This document shows, in pieces, positions 53,950 to 63,770 of a DNA stretch of 63,770 nt. The DNA is from Sulfuricella sp. GTDB lineage: Bacteria > Pseudomonadota > Gammaproteobacteria > Burkholderiales > Sulfuricellaceae. The notes beneath the pieces were generated by a model. The model ran no database searches. It saw nothing but the letters and a program-made list of their open reading frames with translations, and was not told the origin of the DNA. The stretch spans positions 1 through 63,770 of the forward strand of contig JAQTNE010000015.1 of NCBI GenBank assembly GCA_028713975.1, in the 5' to 3' direction. Numbering within the stretch: the first letter of the stretch is position 1; every line of letters starts with the position of its first letter. A program made the position numbers and the translations under genes.

Positions 53950-54987
53950 ATGTACTCACTTATCCGTTCCATATTCTTCCGCCTCGACGCTGAAACCGCG
54001 CACGGCTTCGGCCTGTGGGCCACGAGAACCGCCCATCGCCTGGGTCTGCTGGGACTGCTGGCGCCACGCGTCAAGGCTGCGCCCAAGACCGTGATGGGCC
54101 TGACCTTCCCCAACCCGGTCGGGCTGGCCGCCGGGCTGGACAAGAACGGCGACTGCATTGATGCGCTCGGGGCGCTCGGTTTCGGCTTCATCGAAATCGG
54201 CACGGTCACGCCCCGCCCGCAATCCGGCAATCCCAGGCCGCGATTGTTCCGCCTGCCGCAGGCACAGGCGATCATCAACCGCATGGGTTTCAACAACCGG
54301 GGCGTGGATTTTCTGGTGGAAAACGTCAAGAACTCCCGCTACAAGGGAATTCTCGGCATCAACATCGGCAAGAATTTCGACACGCCGATTGAAAAGGCGG
54401 CGGACGACTACCTGACCTGCCTGCGCAAGGTCTACCCTCACGCCAGCTATGTTGCCGTCAACATTTCCTCGCCCAACACCAGGAATCTGCGCCAGTTGCA
54501 GCAGTCAGACGAACTGGAAAATCTGCTCGCTGCCCTGAAGGCGGAGCAAGGCATGCTGGCAAAACAGCATGGGCGCTATGTGCCGCTCGCCCTGAAAATC
54601 GCGCCCGATCTGGATACCGAGCAGGTCATCACGATTGCCGACCTGCTGCTCAAGTACCAGATCGACGGGGTTATCGCCACCAATACCACCATCGGTCGCG
54701 AAGGGGTGGATGGCCTGCCACATGCCGACGAAACCGGCGGACTGTCCGGCGCCCCGGTGCGCATCAAATCCACGTCCGTGATCAAGCAGCTCTCCATCGC
54801 CTTGCGCGGCAAAATTCCGATCATCGGCGTCGGCGGCATTCTCAACGGCCTCGACGCGGCGGAAAAAATTCGCGCCGGCGCCAGCCTGATACAGTTTTAT
54901 ACCGGCTTTATCTATCGCGGCCCCGAGCTGATCGCCGAATGCGCCAGTGAAATCGAGAGCGATTGCGTTTCCTGTAAATTGCTATAG
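53950..54987 (+). CDS. pyrD: Dihydroorotate dehydrogenase (quinone), class 2
   Basis: The 345-residue membrane-associated flavoenzyme oxidises dihydroorotate with quinone in pyrimidine synthesis. The N-terminal amphipathic helix ([20 protein letters not shown]) marks class 2. [16 protein letters not shown] and [11 protein letters not shown] (catalytic Ser) are present, with FMN-binding GVGGI near the end. It lies 47 bases after the mutase gene. Confidence 0.97.
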   Translation: MYSLIRSIFFRLDAETAHGFGLWATRTAHRLGLLGLLAPRVKAAPKTVMGLTFPNPVGLAAGLDKNGDCIDALGALGFGFIEIGTVTPRPQSGNPRPRLFRLPQAQAIINRMGFNNRGVDFLVENVKNSRYKGILGINIGKNFDTPIEKAADDYLTCLRKVYPHASYVAVNISSPNTRNLRQLQQSDELENLLAALKAEQGMLAKQHGRYVPLALKIAPDLDTEQVITIADLLLKYQIDGVIATNTTIGREGVDGLPHADETGGLSGAPVRIKSTSVIKQLSIALRGKIPIIGVGGILNGLDAAEKIRAGASLIQFYTGFIYRGPELIAECASEIESDCVSCKLL

Positions 54988-54997
54988 GCTAAAACCC

Positions 54998-56110
54998 ATG
55001 CTGATCGGCGTCCCGAAGGAAATCAAAGACCACGAATACCGCGTCGGCATCACCCCTGCCGGTGTGCGCACCCTAGTCGATGCCGGCCATGAAGTGCGGA
55101 TGGAAACCCTGGCCGGCGACCGCATCGGCTTCAGCGATGAACTGTACCGCGCCGCCGGCGCAAAAATTGTTTCTTCCGCCGCCAAAGCCTATGTTTGCCC
55201 GCTGATCGTCAAGATCAAGGAGCCGCAGCCCGGCGAGATTCCGCTGCTCAGTGAAGGGCAAGTTCTATTTACCTACCTGCACCTGGCGGCCGACCCCGAA
55301 CTGACCCGACAGTTGATGGAACGAAAAATCATCGGTATTGCCTATGAAACCGTGACCGACTTGCATGGCACGCTGCCATTGCTCACCCCGATGTCGGAAG
55401 TGGCTGGCCGGATCGCCATCCAGGCCGGCGCCACCGCGCTGCAACTGGCCAACGGCGGCAATGGCGTGTTGTTGGGCGGTGTGCCCGGCGTGTTTCCAGG
55501 CCGGGTAGCGGTGCTGGGTGCCGGCACAGTCGGCGCCAATGCCGCCAAGGTGGCGCTGGGCCTAGGTGCGGAAGTTACCTTGCTGGATGTCAGCCTGCCG
55601 CGTTTGCGCTATCTCGATGACGTTTTTGGCGGCCGCCTTCGAACCCGCTACTCCGAAGCTGCCGCAATCGAGGAACAGGTTCGCAAGGCCGATCTCGTGA
55701 TCGGCTCGGTGCTGCTGCCCGGCAAGCGCGCCCCGAAACTTTTGAGCCGCGCCCTCGTCCAATCCATGAAACCCGGCTCGGTGCTGATGGACGTGGCAAT
55801 CGACCAGGGCGGCTGCGCCGAAACCTCGCGCCCCACCACCCACTCCAGCCCAACCTATACTGAGGAAGGCGTGGTGCACTACTGTGTCACCAACATGCCG
55901 GCTGCCTGCGCGCGCACGGCCACTCAGGCACTAACCAACGCCACCTTGCCCTACGTACTGGCACTGGCGAACAAAGGCTGGAAGGAAGCGCTGAGGGCAA
56001 ATCCGGGGTTGCTCAACGGACTTAACCTGCATCTGGGTCACGTGACGCATCCCGGCCTGGCCTCCGATCTTGGGTATCCCTGGGTCGCAGCGGAAACAGC
56101 CCTGGGCTGA
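54998..56110 (+). CDS. ald: Alanine dehydrogenase
   Basis: The 370-residue NAD-dependent enzyme interconverts alanine and pyruvate plus ammonia. It starts MLIGVPKEIKDHEYRVGITP, has the substrate Lys in VKIKEPQP, the NAD fold VAVLGAGTVGANAAKVALGLGA (in parts) and a C-terminal NGLNLHLGHVTHP. The start at 54998 matches relatives; the frame upstream overlaps pyrD. It is the last gene before the rsx operon. Confidence 0.95.
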   Translation: MLIGVPKEIKDHEYRVGITPAGVRTLVDAGHEVRMETLAGDRIGFSDELYRAAGAKIVSSAAKAYVCPLIVKIKEPQPGEIPLLSEGQVLFTYLHLAADPELTRQLMERKIIGIAYETVTDLHGTLPLLTPMSEVAGRIAIQAGATALQLANGGNGVLLGGVPGVFPGRVAVLGAGTVGANAAKVALGLGAEVTLLDVSLPRLRYLDDVFGGRLRTRYSEAAAIEEQVRKADLVIGSVLLPGKRAPKLLSRALVQSMKPGSVLMDVAIDQGGCAETSRPTTHSSPTYTEEGVVHYCVTNMPAACARTATQALTNATLPYVLALANKGWKEALRANPGLLNGLNLHLGHVTHPGLASDLGYPWVAAETALG

Positions 56111-56240
56111 GAACCCGGATCGGTCGAAGCACCATAATCAAGCTCGCATTATTGGTTCAAGAGCTCGTTACAACTTGCACGGCGGGCTCGTAATGACCAA
56201 TAATAATCGCCACATGGAAATTTGAGGCAGCCAAACATCA

Positions 56241-56822
56241 ATGGAACACTACCTCCTCATCCTGATCGGCACGGTGCTGGTCAACAACATCGTGCTGGTC
56301 AAAATGCTTGGCCTGTGCCCGTTCATGGGCGTATCCAAGAAACTCGGCGCGGCCATCGGCATGGGCGCGGCCACCACTTTCGTTCTTACCCTGTCATCCG
56401 GCCTGAGCTACCTGGTTGACCATTACCTGCTGATTCCCAACGATCTCGGCTATCTGCGCACCCTGTCCTTTATCGTGGTGATCGCCGCCATTGTCCAGTT
56501 TACCGAGATGTTCATCCGCAAATCCAGCCCGGTGCTGTATCAGGTTCTGGGCATCTACCTGCCGCTGATCACCACCAACTGCGCGGTACTCGGCATCCCG
56601 CTGCTGAACGTGCAGGAAAATCACAACTTTATTGAATCGCTGATTTACGGCTTCGGCGGCGCCATCGGCTTCACCCTGGTGCTGGTGCTGTTTGCCGCGA
56701 TGCGCGAACGGCTGGAAGGTGCGGCGATTCCGGCGCCGTTTCGCGGCTCGGCCATCGCCATGGTTACCGCCGGCTTGTTGAGCTTGGCCTTTATGGGTTT
56801 TGCCGGATTGGTGAAGCTGTGA
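56241..56822 (+). CDS. rsxA: Rnf/Rsx complex subunit A
   Basis: The 193-residue protein has six membrane helices and is one of the two homologous core subunits (with RsxE). [18 protein letters not shown] and [10 protein letters not shown] contain the Cys pair that carries the membrane [2Fe-2S] centre. The complex moves electrons between NADH and ferredoxin-like carriers using an ion gradient, and in proteobacteria also keeps SoxR reduced. First gene of a complete rsxABCDGE set. Confidence 0.96.
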   Translation: MEHYLLILIGTVLVNNIVLVKMLGLCPFMGVSKKLGAAIGMGAATTFVLTLSSGLSYLVDHYLLIPNDLGYLRTLSFIVVIAAIVQFTEMFIRKSSPVLYQVLGIYLPLITTNCAVLGIPLLNVQENHNFIESLIYGFGGAIGFTLVLVLFAAMRERLEGAAIPAPFRGSAIAMVTAGLLSLAFMGFAGLVKL

Positions 56823-56994
56823 TGGCATTGCGATTACCCCTCTCCCCAACCCGCCTCCCGTGGGCTGCCCTCTCCTCAATCCTCTCCCGTCTCGCCAGTG
56901 CGAGCAGCTTTGCTGCCGCTCTCGGCGGGGACACTCCTTGCGGGTGCAAGCGGGCGAGGAGGCAAACGAGAAAGGCGCTTATTTTGGTCTGGCC
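56823..56994. other. rsxA-rsxB spacer with GC-rich repeat-like sequence
   Basis: The genes are usually almost adjacent. Here 172 bases intervene, starting with pyrimidine-rich CCCCTCTCCCCAACCCGCCT and ending with AGGAGGCAAACGAG. It resembles the GC-rich palindromic repeats elsewhere in the window. The best ribosome-like site is about 30 bases from the rsxB ATG. Confidence 0.5.
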
Positions 56995-57549
56995 ATGCTG
57001 ACCGCCATCCTGGTCATGGTTTTGCTGGCCGTGGTTCTGGGTGCCATCCTCGGCTTCGCCTCGGTCAAGTTCAAGGTTGAGGGCAACCCGCTGGTCGAAA
57101 AAGTGGACGCCATTCTGCCGCAAACCCAGTGCGGCCAGTGCGGCTTCCCCGGCTGCCGCCCCTATGCAGAAGCAGTCGCCAGCGGCCAGGCCGCCCCCAA
57201 CCTGTGCGTGCCGGGCGGCGACAAGGTGGCAAAAAGCCTGGCCGACCTGCTCGGCGTCGAGTTCCAGCCGGTCGGCGGCGCCGAGGGTGCCGGGCCTAAA
57301 CCGAAAAGGGTCGCCTTCATCGACGAAAGCGCCTGCATCGGCTGCACTGCCTGCATCAAGGTGTGCCCGGTAGACGCCATCATCGGCTCCACCAAGCTGA
57401 TGCACACTATCCTGATCGACCGTTGCACCGGCTGCGAACTATGCGTGCCGGTCTGCCCGGTGGACTGCATCACCATGGAACCCATCAAGGCCGACCTGGC
57501 CACATGGAAATGGCGCTACCCGGTGTTTGAATTAAAAAAGGCCGCGTGA
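56995..57549 (+). CDS. rsxB: Rnf/Rsx complex subunit B (iron-sulfur)
   Basis: The 184-residue product has one N-terminal membrane helix ([20 protein letters not shown]), the four-Cys cluster CGQCGFPGC...C, and two ferredoxin-type [4Fe-4S] motifs, [12 protein letters not shown] and [12 protein letters not shown]. This is standard RnfB. The start at 56995 is chosen to begin with the membrane helix; upstream codons are repeat sequence. It carries electrons between the soluble donor and the membrane core. Confidence 0.95.
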   Translation: MLTAILVMVLLAVVLGAILGFASVKFKVEGNPLVEKVDAILPQTQCGQCGFPGCRPYAEAVASGQAAPNLCVPGGDKVAKSLADLLGVEFQPVGGAEGAGPKPKRVAFIDESACIGCTACIKVCPVDAIIGSTKLMHTILIDRCTGCELCVPVCPVDCITMEPIKADLATWKWRYPVFELKKAA

Positions 57550-57556
57550 CCGACTC

Positions 57557-59155
57557 ATGAGAACGCTTCAAAAATTTCACGGCGGCGTCCACCCGCCCCA
57601 GCACAAGGCGGAATCGAATTGCCTGCCGATTCTCGCCGCACCGCTGCCCAAACGCGTGATCGTGCCGCTACGCCAGCATCTCGGTACCCCGGCCAAGGTT
57701 CATGTCAAAATCGGCGACCATGTCCTCAAGGGTCAGATGATCGGCATTGCCAATGGCTATATTTCCGCCGCCGTCCACGCTCCGACCTCCGGCACGGTCA
57801 GCGCCATCGACCTGCATGCCATACCCCATCCTTCCGGCCTGCCCGACCTGTGCATCCGCATCGAGGCCGACGGCGAGGACCGCTGGATCGAACATCAGGC
57901 GGTGGATTACAAAACCGCCGATCCCGACACAGTGCGTGCGGTACTGCGCGATGCCGGCATCGTCGGCTTGGGCGGCGCGGCGTTCCCGACCTACGTCAAG
58001 CTCAACCCCGGCCAGCAAGGCAAAATCCGCACCCTGGTGCTGAACGGCGCCGAGTGCGAACCCTGGATCACCTCCGACGATGTGCTGATGCGCGAACGCG
58101 CCGCCGAGATCGTCGAAGGCATCAAGATCATGGCGCACCTGATGCAGCCGGAAAAAGTGCTGATCGGCATTGAAGACAACAAGCCTGAAGCGATTGCGGC
58201 GATGCAGGCAGTCTGTCGCAGCGTAAATCTTGAACAAGCAGCGAACTTTGAAGTTGTGCCAGTGCCCACGCTGTATCCGGGCGGCGGTGAAAAACAACTG
58301 ATCAAGGTACTCACCGGTAAGGAAGTGCCCAGCGGCCAGCGGCCTCTTAATATCGGCGTGGTCTGCGCCAACGTCGCCACGGCTTACACGGTTCATCGCG
58401 CCATCAACCATGGCGAGCCGGTAATTTCACGGATTGTCACCGTCACCGGCAACGTGCAAAGGCCGCAGAACTTCGAAGTGCTGATCGGCACACCACTCGG
58501 CGAGATCATCCAGTTGGCGGGCGGTGCCGCTGCCGATACCAGCCACTACCTCATCGGCGGGCCGATGATGGGCTTCGACCTGACCAACCTGGACGCCCCG
58601 CTGACCAAGGCGACCAACTGCATCATCGCCGCTTCGCCCGCGCTATTCCCGCCCAAGCCCGCGGCCATGCCGTGCATCCGCTGCGGCCAGTGCGCCCAGG
58701 CCTGCCCGGCTGACCTCCAGCCACAAGAACTGTTCTGGTTTTCCCAGAGCAAAAATTTCGACAAGGCGTGTGCCTACAACCTGTTCGACTGTATCGAATG
58801 CGGCTGCTGCGACTATGTCTGCCCCAGCCACATCCCGCTGGTTTCCTATTTCCGTTTCGCCAAGAGCGAAATCGCCATGCAGAACTGCGAAAAAGCAGCG
58901 GCAGAGCAAGCCAGAGAACACTTCGAATTCAAGAAGCAGCGCGAAGAACGGGAAAAGCAGGAAAAAGCGGCGCGGATGGCCGAAAAAGCCGCAGCAGCAG
59001 CGGCGGCAAAGGCGGCTGCCACAGCCAACGGCGAAGCGGAAGACCCGGCAATCGCCGCAAAAAAAGCCGCAATCCAGGCGGCGGTTGAACGCACCAAGGC
59101 GAAAAAAGCCGAGGCCGCAGCCGCCGCCTCGACCAACACCACGGAACCCTCATGA
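57557..59155 (+). CDS. rsxC: Rnf/Rsx complex subunit C
   Basis: The 532-residue peripheral subunit binds FMN and NADH (GLGGAAFPTYVKL, NGAECEPWITSDD) and has two [4Fe-4S] motifs, CIRCGQCAQACP and CIECGCCDYVCP. An Ala/Lys/Glu-rich coiled tail (about 430-530) follows, as in other proteobacterial RnfC proteins. It starts seven bases after rsxB and its stop overlaps the rsxD start (ATGA). Confidence 0.96.
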   Translation: MRTLQKFHGGVHPPQHKAESNCLPILAAPLPKRVIVPLRQHLGTPAKVHVKIGDHVLKGQMIGIANGYISAAVHAPTSGTVSAIDLHAIPHPSGLPDLCIRIEADGEDRWIEHQAVDYKTADPDTVRAVLRDAGIVGLGGAAFPTYVKLNPGQQGKIRTLVLNGAECEPWITSDDVLMRERAAEIVEGIKIMAHLMQPEKVLIGIEDNKPEAIAAMQAVCRSVNLEQAANFEVVPVPTLYPGGGEKQLIKVLTGKEVPSGQRPLNIGVVCANVATAYTVHRAINHGEPVISRIVTVTGNVQRPQNFEVLIGTPLGEIIQLAGGAAADTSHYLIGGPMMGFDLTNLDAPLTKATNCIIAASPALFPPKPAAMPCIRCGQCAQACPADLQPQELFWFSQSKNFDKACAYNLFDCIECGCCDYVCPSHIPLVSYFRFAKSEIAMQNCEKAAAEQAREHFEFKKQREEREKQEKAARMAEKAAAAAAAKAAATANGEAEDPAIAAKKAAIQAAVERTKAKKAEAAAAASTNTTEPS

Positions 59156-60168
59156 GCTCACCTCATATTCTCACCGCCGGCAGCAAGGTCAGCACCATCA
59201 TGCTACTGGTGCTGGTCGCCCTGTTGCCGGCGATAGCCGCCTATTATTTCTTTTTCGGCCCGGCCATTCTGATCAGCCTCACGCTGGCCAGCGCCACGGC
59301 TCTGGCAACCGAAGCGATGATGTTGAAATTGCGCAGCTACCCGGTGAAATTTTTCCTTGCCGACGGCAGCGCGATCCTGACCGGCTGGCTACTGGCCCTG
59401 TCGATCCCGCCGCTGGCGCCGTGGTGGCTGATCGTGGTCGGCACCGCCTTCGCCATCATCGTCGCCAAACACCTCTATGGCGGGCTCGGCAATAACCTGT
59501 TCAATCCGGCCATGGCGGGGTTCGCCGTGCTGATGATCTCGTTTCCCGCCATCATGACGCACTGGCCCACGCCGCTGATGCTGGCGCAGCATCCGGTCGG
59601 CCTCGCCGAAGCCCTGCGCTACTATTTCAGCGGCGCGCTGCAAGGCGTCAATCTCGATGCGGTGACCATGGCCACTCCGCTCGACACCCTGAAAACGCAA
59701 TTGAGCCTGCAACACACCGTGGGCGAAGTGAAACATATGCCGATCTATGGCAGTTTCGGCGGCAAGGGTGGCGAAGTCGTTGCCGCCATGTACCTGCTCG
59801 GCGGCTTGTTCCTGCTGCAACAGCGCATCATCACCTGGCACACGCCGGTTTCGTTTCTCGTCACCCTGGCGCTGGTCGCTGCGGTATTTAACGGCATCAA
59901 CCCAACCCACTATGCCTCGCCGATGTTCCACCTGTTCACCGGCGGTGCCATGCTGGGCGCCTTCTTCATCGCCACCGACTACGTGACCGCGCCGACCACG
60001 CCGAAGGGCAAGCTGATATTCGGCACCGGGGTCGGCATCCTGGAATACGTGATCCGGGTGTTCGGCGGTTACCCGGACGGCGTGGCATTTTCGATACTGA
60101 TCATGAATGCCGCCGTGCCGCTGATCGACGCTTATACCCAGCCGCGCGTTTTCGGCCATAACACGTAA
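59152..60168 (+). CDS. rsxD: Rnf/Rsx complex subunit D
   Basis: The 338-residue membrane subunit of the NqrB/RnfD family has about nine helices. The segment AVTMATPLD contains the Thr expected to carry covalently bound FMN, and YGGLGNNLFNPAMAGFA is a conserved family stretch. It is translationally coupled to rsxC. Confidence 0.95.
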   Translation: MSSPHILTAGSKVSTIMLLVLVALLPAIAAYYFFFGPAILISLTLASATALATEAMMLKLRSYPVKFFLADGSAILTGWLLALSIPPLAPWWLIVVGTAFAIIVAKHLYGGLGNNLFNPAMAGFAVLMISFPAIMTHWPTPLMLAQHPVGLAEALRYYFSGALQGVNLDAVTMATPLDTLKTQLSLQHTVGEVKHMPIYGSFGGKGGEVVAAMYLLGGLFLLQQRIITWHTPVSFLVTLALVAAVFNGINPTHYASPMFHLFTGGAMLGAFFIATDYVTAPTTPKGKLIFGTGVGILEYVIRVFGGYPDGVAFSILIMNAAVPLIDAYTQPRVFGHNT

Positions 60169-60185
60169 ATCGACGGAGCGACGCC

Positions 60186-60836
60186 ATGAGCACCCGCATT
60201 GTTCGCCACGCCTTAACCTCCGCCGGTATCCTGACGGCCTTTGCAGTGGCCGGCACGGCGCTGCTCGCCGCCGCCTATCTGGTCACCCGGCCAATCATCG
60301 CCGAGACCGAGAAACAGGCCAAACTCGCTCTAATCGGCCAGATATTACCAGCCTCGCTGTATGACAACGATATTTTGAAGAATGTCGCGATACTGCCGCC
60401 CGCCGGGGAACTCGGCAACAAAGACCCTACCACGGTCTATCGCGCCAGCAAGGACGGCAAGCCCTCCGCCACCGTGCTGGAAGTGACCGCGCCAGACGGC
60501 TACAGCGGCAGGATCAAAATGCTCGTCGCGATCAAAGCCGACGGCAATATTTCCGGCGTGCGCGTGGTGACGCACAACGAAACACCGGGTCTCGGCGACT
60601 ATATCGAGATCGCAAAAAATAGCTGGATACGCATCTTCGAGAACAAGTCGCTGACGAAATATTCGGAGCAGGACTGGAAAGTGAAGAAGGACGGCGGCAA
60701 GTTTGAACATATGGCGGGCGCCACGGTAACGCCGCGCGCCGTCATCAAGGCGGTGCACAAGTCGCTGGAATATTTCGCGCAGAACCAGGAACAGATATTC
60801 TCCTTGCCGGCAGACAAACAGGAGCAGCCAAAATGA
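60186..60836 (+). CDS. rsxG: Rnf/Rsx complex subunit G
   Basis: The 216-residue product has one N-terminal membrane helix and a periplasmic FMN-binding domain. AGATVTP (near residue 180) matches the motif whose Thr carries FMN; the usual Ser before Gly is Ala here. [10 protein letters not shown] is the conserved upstream segment. Its stop overlaps the rsxE start by four bases. Confidence 0.94.
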   Translation: MSTRIVRHALTSAGILTAFAVAGTALLAAAYLVTRPIIAETEKQAKLALIGQILPASLYDNDILKNVAILPPAGELGNKDPTTVYRASKDGKPSATVLEVTAPDGYSGRIKMLVAIKADGNISGVRVVTHNETPGLGDYIEIAKNSWIRIFENKSLTKYSEQDWKVKKDGGKFEHMAGATVTPRAVIKAVHKSLEYFAQNQEQIFSLPADKQEQPK

Positions 60837-61528
60837 GTGACGCAAACTACAAGGAAATCATCTGGAACGGCCTGTGGAAAAACAATGCCGGCATCGTCAC
60901 GTTGCTCGGACTGTGCCCGCTGCTGGCCGTCAGCTCCACGGTGGTCAACGGCCTCGGCCTCGGCCTTGCCACCGCCATCGTCATGGCCTTCAGCAACGCG
61001 GCGGTGTCGATAGTCCGCAACTGGATACCCAATGAAATCCGCATCCCGGTGTTCATCCTGATTATCGCCGTGCTGGTGACCATCATCCAGCTGGTGATGA
61101 ACGCCTACATGCAGCCGCTGTATCTGGTGCTGGGGATTTTCGTGCCGCTCATTGTGGTCAACTGCAACGTGCTTGGCCGCGCCGAGGCATTCGCCTCGAA
61201 AAACCCGGTGATGCCGTCGATAGTGGACGGCTTTATGGTCGGCCTCGGCCTGACCCTGACCCTCGGCGTGCTCGGCGCGATGCGCGAAATTTTCGGCAAG
61301 GGCACGCTGTTTTCCGGCATTGACCTGGCACTGGGCGAATCCGCCAAGGGCATGGTCATCACCGTGTTCCCGGATTACCACGGCTTCCTGTTTGCGATTC
61401 TGCCGCCCGGCGCTTTTCTCGGCCTGGGACTGATGATTGCCGGCAAGAACTGGCTGGATCAGCGCGCCGCCAGGAAAGTCCGGGCACAGCTTGCCGGCAA
61501 TCTTCAAGCCGAGGCCACGCCAATATAG
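60833..61528 (+). CDS. rsxE: Rnf/Rsx complex subunit E
   Basis: The 231-residue six-helix membrane protein pairs with Rsx[10 protein letters not shown] and [19 protein letters not shown] hold the conserved Cys residues of the membrane iron-sulfur centre. It is the last gene of the operon. A hairpin repeat starts 44 bases after the stop. Confidence 0.95.
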   Translation: MSDANYKEIIWNGLWKNNAGIVTLLGLCPLLAVSSTVVNGLGLGLATAIVMAFSNAAVSIVRNWIPNEIRIPVFILIIAVLVTIIQLVMNAYMQPLYLVLGIFVPLIVVNCNVLGRAEAFASKNPVMPSIVDGFMVGLGLTLTLGVLGAMREIFGKGTLFSGIDLALGESAKGMVITVFPDYHGFLFAILPPGAFLGLGLMIAGKNWLDQRAARKVRAQLAGNLQAEATPI

Positions 61529-61571
61529 ACCCACAGCGCAAGGCACCTGCCTGAGAAGAAAGCATAGCAGC

Positions 61572-61709
61572 TAACCGCCGATGAACGCAGATAAACGCCG
61601 ATCTTTCATAAGGTTAAACCGAGTCATCGTAATCACCAAAAAGGTGAATTGCAATAATTCAACAACAATCTGATTTATCTGCGTTTATCGGCGTTCATCG
61701 GCGGTTAAT
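61572..61709. repeat. Long hairpin repeat, copy 4 (variant with GATGAACGC units)
   Basis: The left arm TAACCGCCGATGAACGCAGA starts at 61572. The right arm, near 61670-61709, is complementary and ends TCATCGGCGGTTAA. The loop is about 65 bases. It has the same design as copies 1-3 (AACCGC ends, 9-12 base tandem units) with a different unit sequence. It sits 20 bases before the antiporter start. Confidence 0.85.
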
Positions 61710-61728
61710 CGCCGTTTAAGGATAAAAA

Positions 61729-62967
61729 ATGGAATCCTCCGCATCGCTCGAGTTGGCCAAACATACCCTGCTTTTGTTCGGCATCGTTCTCGCCGTCGGC
61801 ACTTTTTCCGGCCTGCTCGCCCGGATTGCGCGGGTGCCCGATGTCGTGGTTTTTCTCTTGATCGGTATGCTGCTCGGCCCCGGCGTCCTCGGGCTGGTGG
61901 ACATCAAGGCGGATTCCGCCATCAACCAGCTGATCCTGATTTTCGGCTCAAGCTACATTCTGTTCGACGGCGGCGCTTCAATCCGCCTCAAGGTGCTGAA
62001 AGAGGTCTGGATCACCGTGGTCGTGATCTCCACTATCGGCGTGCTGATCACCGGTGCGATCACCGGCGCGGCGGCCTATTACCTCCTTGGCGTACCGGCC
62101 ATCGTCGCGCTGCTGCTGGGCGCCACGCTCGCCTCCACCGACCCGGCCACGCTGGTACCGGTATTCAAGCAAATCAAAATCAAGGATCGCGTCGCGCAGA
62201 CCGTCATGAGCGAATCGGCCTTCAACGACGCGATGGGCGCAATCATTACCTTCACCGTGCTGGGTGTGGCGATGGGCGCAGGCGAATTTTCCGCCGGCGA
62301 CGCGGCGACAAACCTGCTCAAGCAATCACTGCTCGGCATCGCCATCGGCGGGGTACTCGGCTACCTGGCCACCTTCCTGATCTCCCATGCGAAGTTCGGC
62401 TTTCTTGCCGAATACGCACCGGTGGTCACCCTGATGACCGTGATCGGCTCCTACATGGCAGCCGACGGCTTGCACTCCAGTGGTTTCATGGCGGTGTTCG
62501 TGTTTGGCATCATGCTCGGCAACCAGGAATCGCTCGGCTTCCCGCGCGTCCATCATGACGAAAAAATCCTTGAAGACTACGTTATGACCACCGCCCTGAT
62601 CATGCGCATGTTCATTTTCATCCTGCTCGGTACGCAGGTCGATTTCGGCCTGATGAACCAGTACCTGCTGGGCGGCGTTGCGGTGGTGACCGTGTTCATG
62701 CTGGTGGCACGGCCAGCGACGGTGTTCTTGTGTGCCTTGCCGGACCGGCGCGCAAAATGGCGCCTCAAGGAAATGCTGTTCATGTGCTGGACGCGTGAAA
62801 CCGGCGTGATCCCGGGCGCGCTTGCCGGCATGCTGGTGGGCATGAAAGCACCGGGCGCAAAAATCATCGCCTCGGTCACTTTCATCGCCATCCTCATGAC
62901 CATCCTGATCCAGGCCACTACCACCAAATGGCTGGCGAAAAAACTCGACCTGCTGGTCGCGGAATAG
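61729..62967 (+). CDS. Monovalent cation/H+ antiporter, CPA1/NhaP type
   Basis: The 412-residue inner-membrane protein has about 12 helices. It shows the CPA1 signatures LASTDPATLVPVF and ESAFNDAMGAIITF (ion-binding Asn-Asp), then an Arg-containing helix MCWTRETGVIPGALAGML. It exchanges Na+ or K+ for H+. It lies next to the ion-coupled Rnf complex, which may or may not be functionally meaningful. Confidence 0.92.
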   Translation: MESSASLELAKHTLLLFGIVLAVGTFSGLLARIARVPDVVVFLLIGMLLGPGVLGLVDIKADSAINQLILIFGSSYILFDGGASIRLKVLKEVWITVVVISTIGVLITGAITGAAAYYLLGVPAIVALLLGATLASTDPATLVPVFKQIKIKDRVAQTVMSESAFNDAMGAIITFTVLGVAMGAGEFSAGDAATNLLKQSLLGIAIGGVLGYLATFLISHAKFGFLAEYAPVVTLMTVIGSYMAADGLHSSGFMAVFVFGIMLGNQESLGFPRVHHDEKILEDYVMTTALIMRMFIFILLGTQVDFGLMNQYLLGGVAVVTVFMLVARPATVFLCALPDRRAKWRLKEMLFMCWTRETGVIPGALAGMLVGMKAPGAKIIASVTFIAILMTILIQATTTKWLAKKLDLLVAE

Positions 62968-62970
62968 GCG

Positions 62971-63603
62971 ATGAACAGTCAGAAACGCCACGAAATTTTC
63001 ACCCGATTTCAATCGGCTAATCCGCACCCCGCTCCCGAACTGATCTATCGCACGCCGTTCGAGCTGCTGGTCGCGGTGGTGCTATCGGCCCAGGCGACCG
63101 ACAAGAGCGTCAATCTGGCCACCCGCAAACTGTTCGAGGTCGCCGACACCCCGCAAAAAATACTCGCCCTCGGCCAAGACGGGCTGGAGTTCTACGTCAA
63201 GTCCATCGGCCTGTATAAATCCAAGTCCCGGCACCTGATCGAAACCTGCCGATTACTGCTGGAACAGCACGGCGGCGAAGTGCCGCACACCAGGGAACAA
63301 CTGGAAAAACTGCCCGGCGTCGGGCGCAAGACCGCCAGCGTGATCCTGAACATCGCGTTCGGCGAACCGACCATCGCAGTGGACACTCACATCTTCCGTA
63401 TCTCCAACCGCACCGGCATCGCTCCGGGAAAAAACGTGCTGGAGGTGGAGATGAAGCTGGTCAAATTCATTGAGCCGCAATTCCGCCACGACGCGCACCA
63501 CTGGCTGATCTTGCACGGGCGTTACATCTGCAAGGCACGCAAGCCGGAATGCCCGCGCTGTTTGATCAGCGATCTGTGCGAATACACGGACAAGACTATT
63601 TAG
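62971..63603 (+). CDS. nth: Endonuclease III
   Basis: The 210-residue base-excision-repair glycosylase/AP lyase removes oxidised pyrimidines. It has the helix-hairpin-helix LPGVGRKTASVILNIAFG with the catalytic Lys, the catalytic Asp in AVDTHIFRISNRTG, and the C-terminal cluster motif CKARKPECPRCLISDLC. It starts three bases after the antiporter stop. An rsx-nth neighbourhood is common in proteobacteria. Confidence 0.97.
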   Translation: MNSQKRHEIFTRFQSANPHPAPELIYRTPFELLVAVVLSAQATDKSVNLATRKLFEVADTPQKILALGQDGLEFYVKSIGLYKSKSRHLIETCRLLLEQHGGEVPHTREQLEKLPGVGRKTASVILNIAFGEPTIAVDTHIFRISNRTGIAPGKNVLEVEMKLVKFIEPQFRHDAHHWLILHGRYICKARKPECPRCLISDLCEYTDKTI

Positions 63604-63770
63604 TCAGTCATGCTGAAACTCCGGAAAACAACACGGGCTGACCACCTCCCCCTTTGTAAAAGGGGGATTGAGGCTGAGGTTTCCCCGCAAACGATCATTG
63701 TTATTCAACAAGTTACATCTCAAGTCGTGCATGCATGACGCCGATAAGACCTCCATCTCGGTGACCAAAC
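63604..63770. repeat. Window end with GC-rich palindrome at 63647-63667
   Basis: Nine-base arms TCCCCCTTT and AAAGGGGGA around three bases lie 44 bases after nth and could act as a terminator. No gene is seen in the remaining bases. Confidence 0.55.

Overview
The window looks like a chromosomal segment of a betaproteobacterium, probably of the order Nitrosomonadales (a Sulfuricellaceae- or Gallionellaceae-like lineage). This is inferred from the moderately GC-rich genes, the gene order orn / M48 protease / cytochrome c / phhB / rsgA, the rsxABCDGE-nth cluster and the style of the interspersed repeats. No rRNA, tRNA, integrase, transposase or CRISPR array was seen.

Positions 1-11,640 form an accessory island, all on the minus strand. 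In transcription order it holds a LuxR-type receptor, a LuxI-type acyl-homoserine-lactone synthase, an unknown gene coupled to luxI, a type I secretion ABC transporter, an outer-membrane beta-barrel, a GNAT acetyltransferase, a secreted multi-cysteine protein, an RTX-like EF-hand protein, another exported protein, and a very large class-3-lipase-like protein that runs off the left edge. Two lux-box palindromes, one before luxI and a perfect one before the ABC transporter gene, suggest that quorum sensing controls secretion. This is the best candidate for an undescribed system here.

Positions 11,900-38,650 are mostly housekeeping and signalling genes: glycogen phosphorylase, oligoribonuclease, the protease-to-rsgA string, a CZB-PAS-GGDEF-EAL protein, a FapA-like protein, a haem-sensor diguanylate cyclase beside a histone-deacetylase-like hydrolase, a Pat-type acyl-CoA synthetase/acetyltransferase, an APH-AAA fusion, and a tldD/nitrilase/yhdP string. 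Positions 38,650-41,390 are a small AT-richer foreign patch. It holds an EcoRV-like restriction-modification pair flanked by integron attC-like remnants, then an antitoxin followed by a VapC stub of 23 residues.

Positions 41,400-63,770 are core metabolism: acs, glnE, ilvE, waaF, hemN, a rhodanese, a chemoreceptor, phosphomannomutase, pyrD, alanine dehydrogenase, the complete Rnf/Rsx electron-transfer operon, a Na+/H+ antiporter and nth. Acs and its likely acetylating enzyme Pat are both present. Four long hairpin repeats (about 14.5, 20.4, 47.5 and 61.6 kb) sit directly in front of or between genes. A second, GC-rich palindromic repeat type occurs between genes and once as an in-frame insertion inside waaF.
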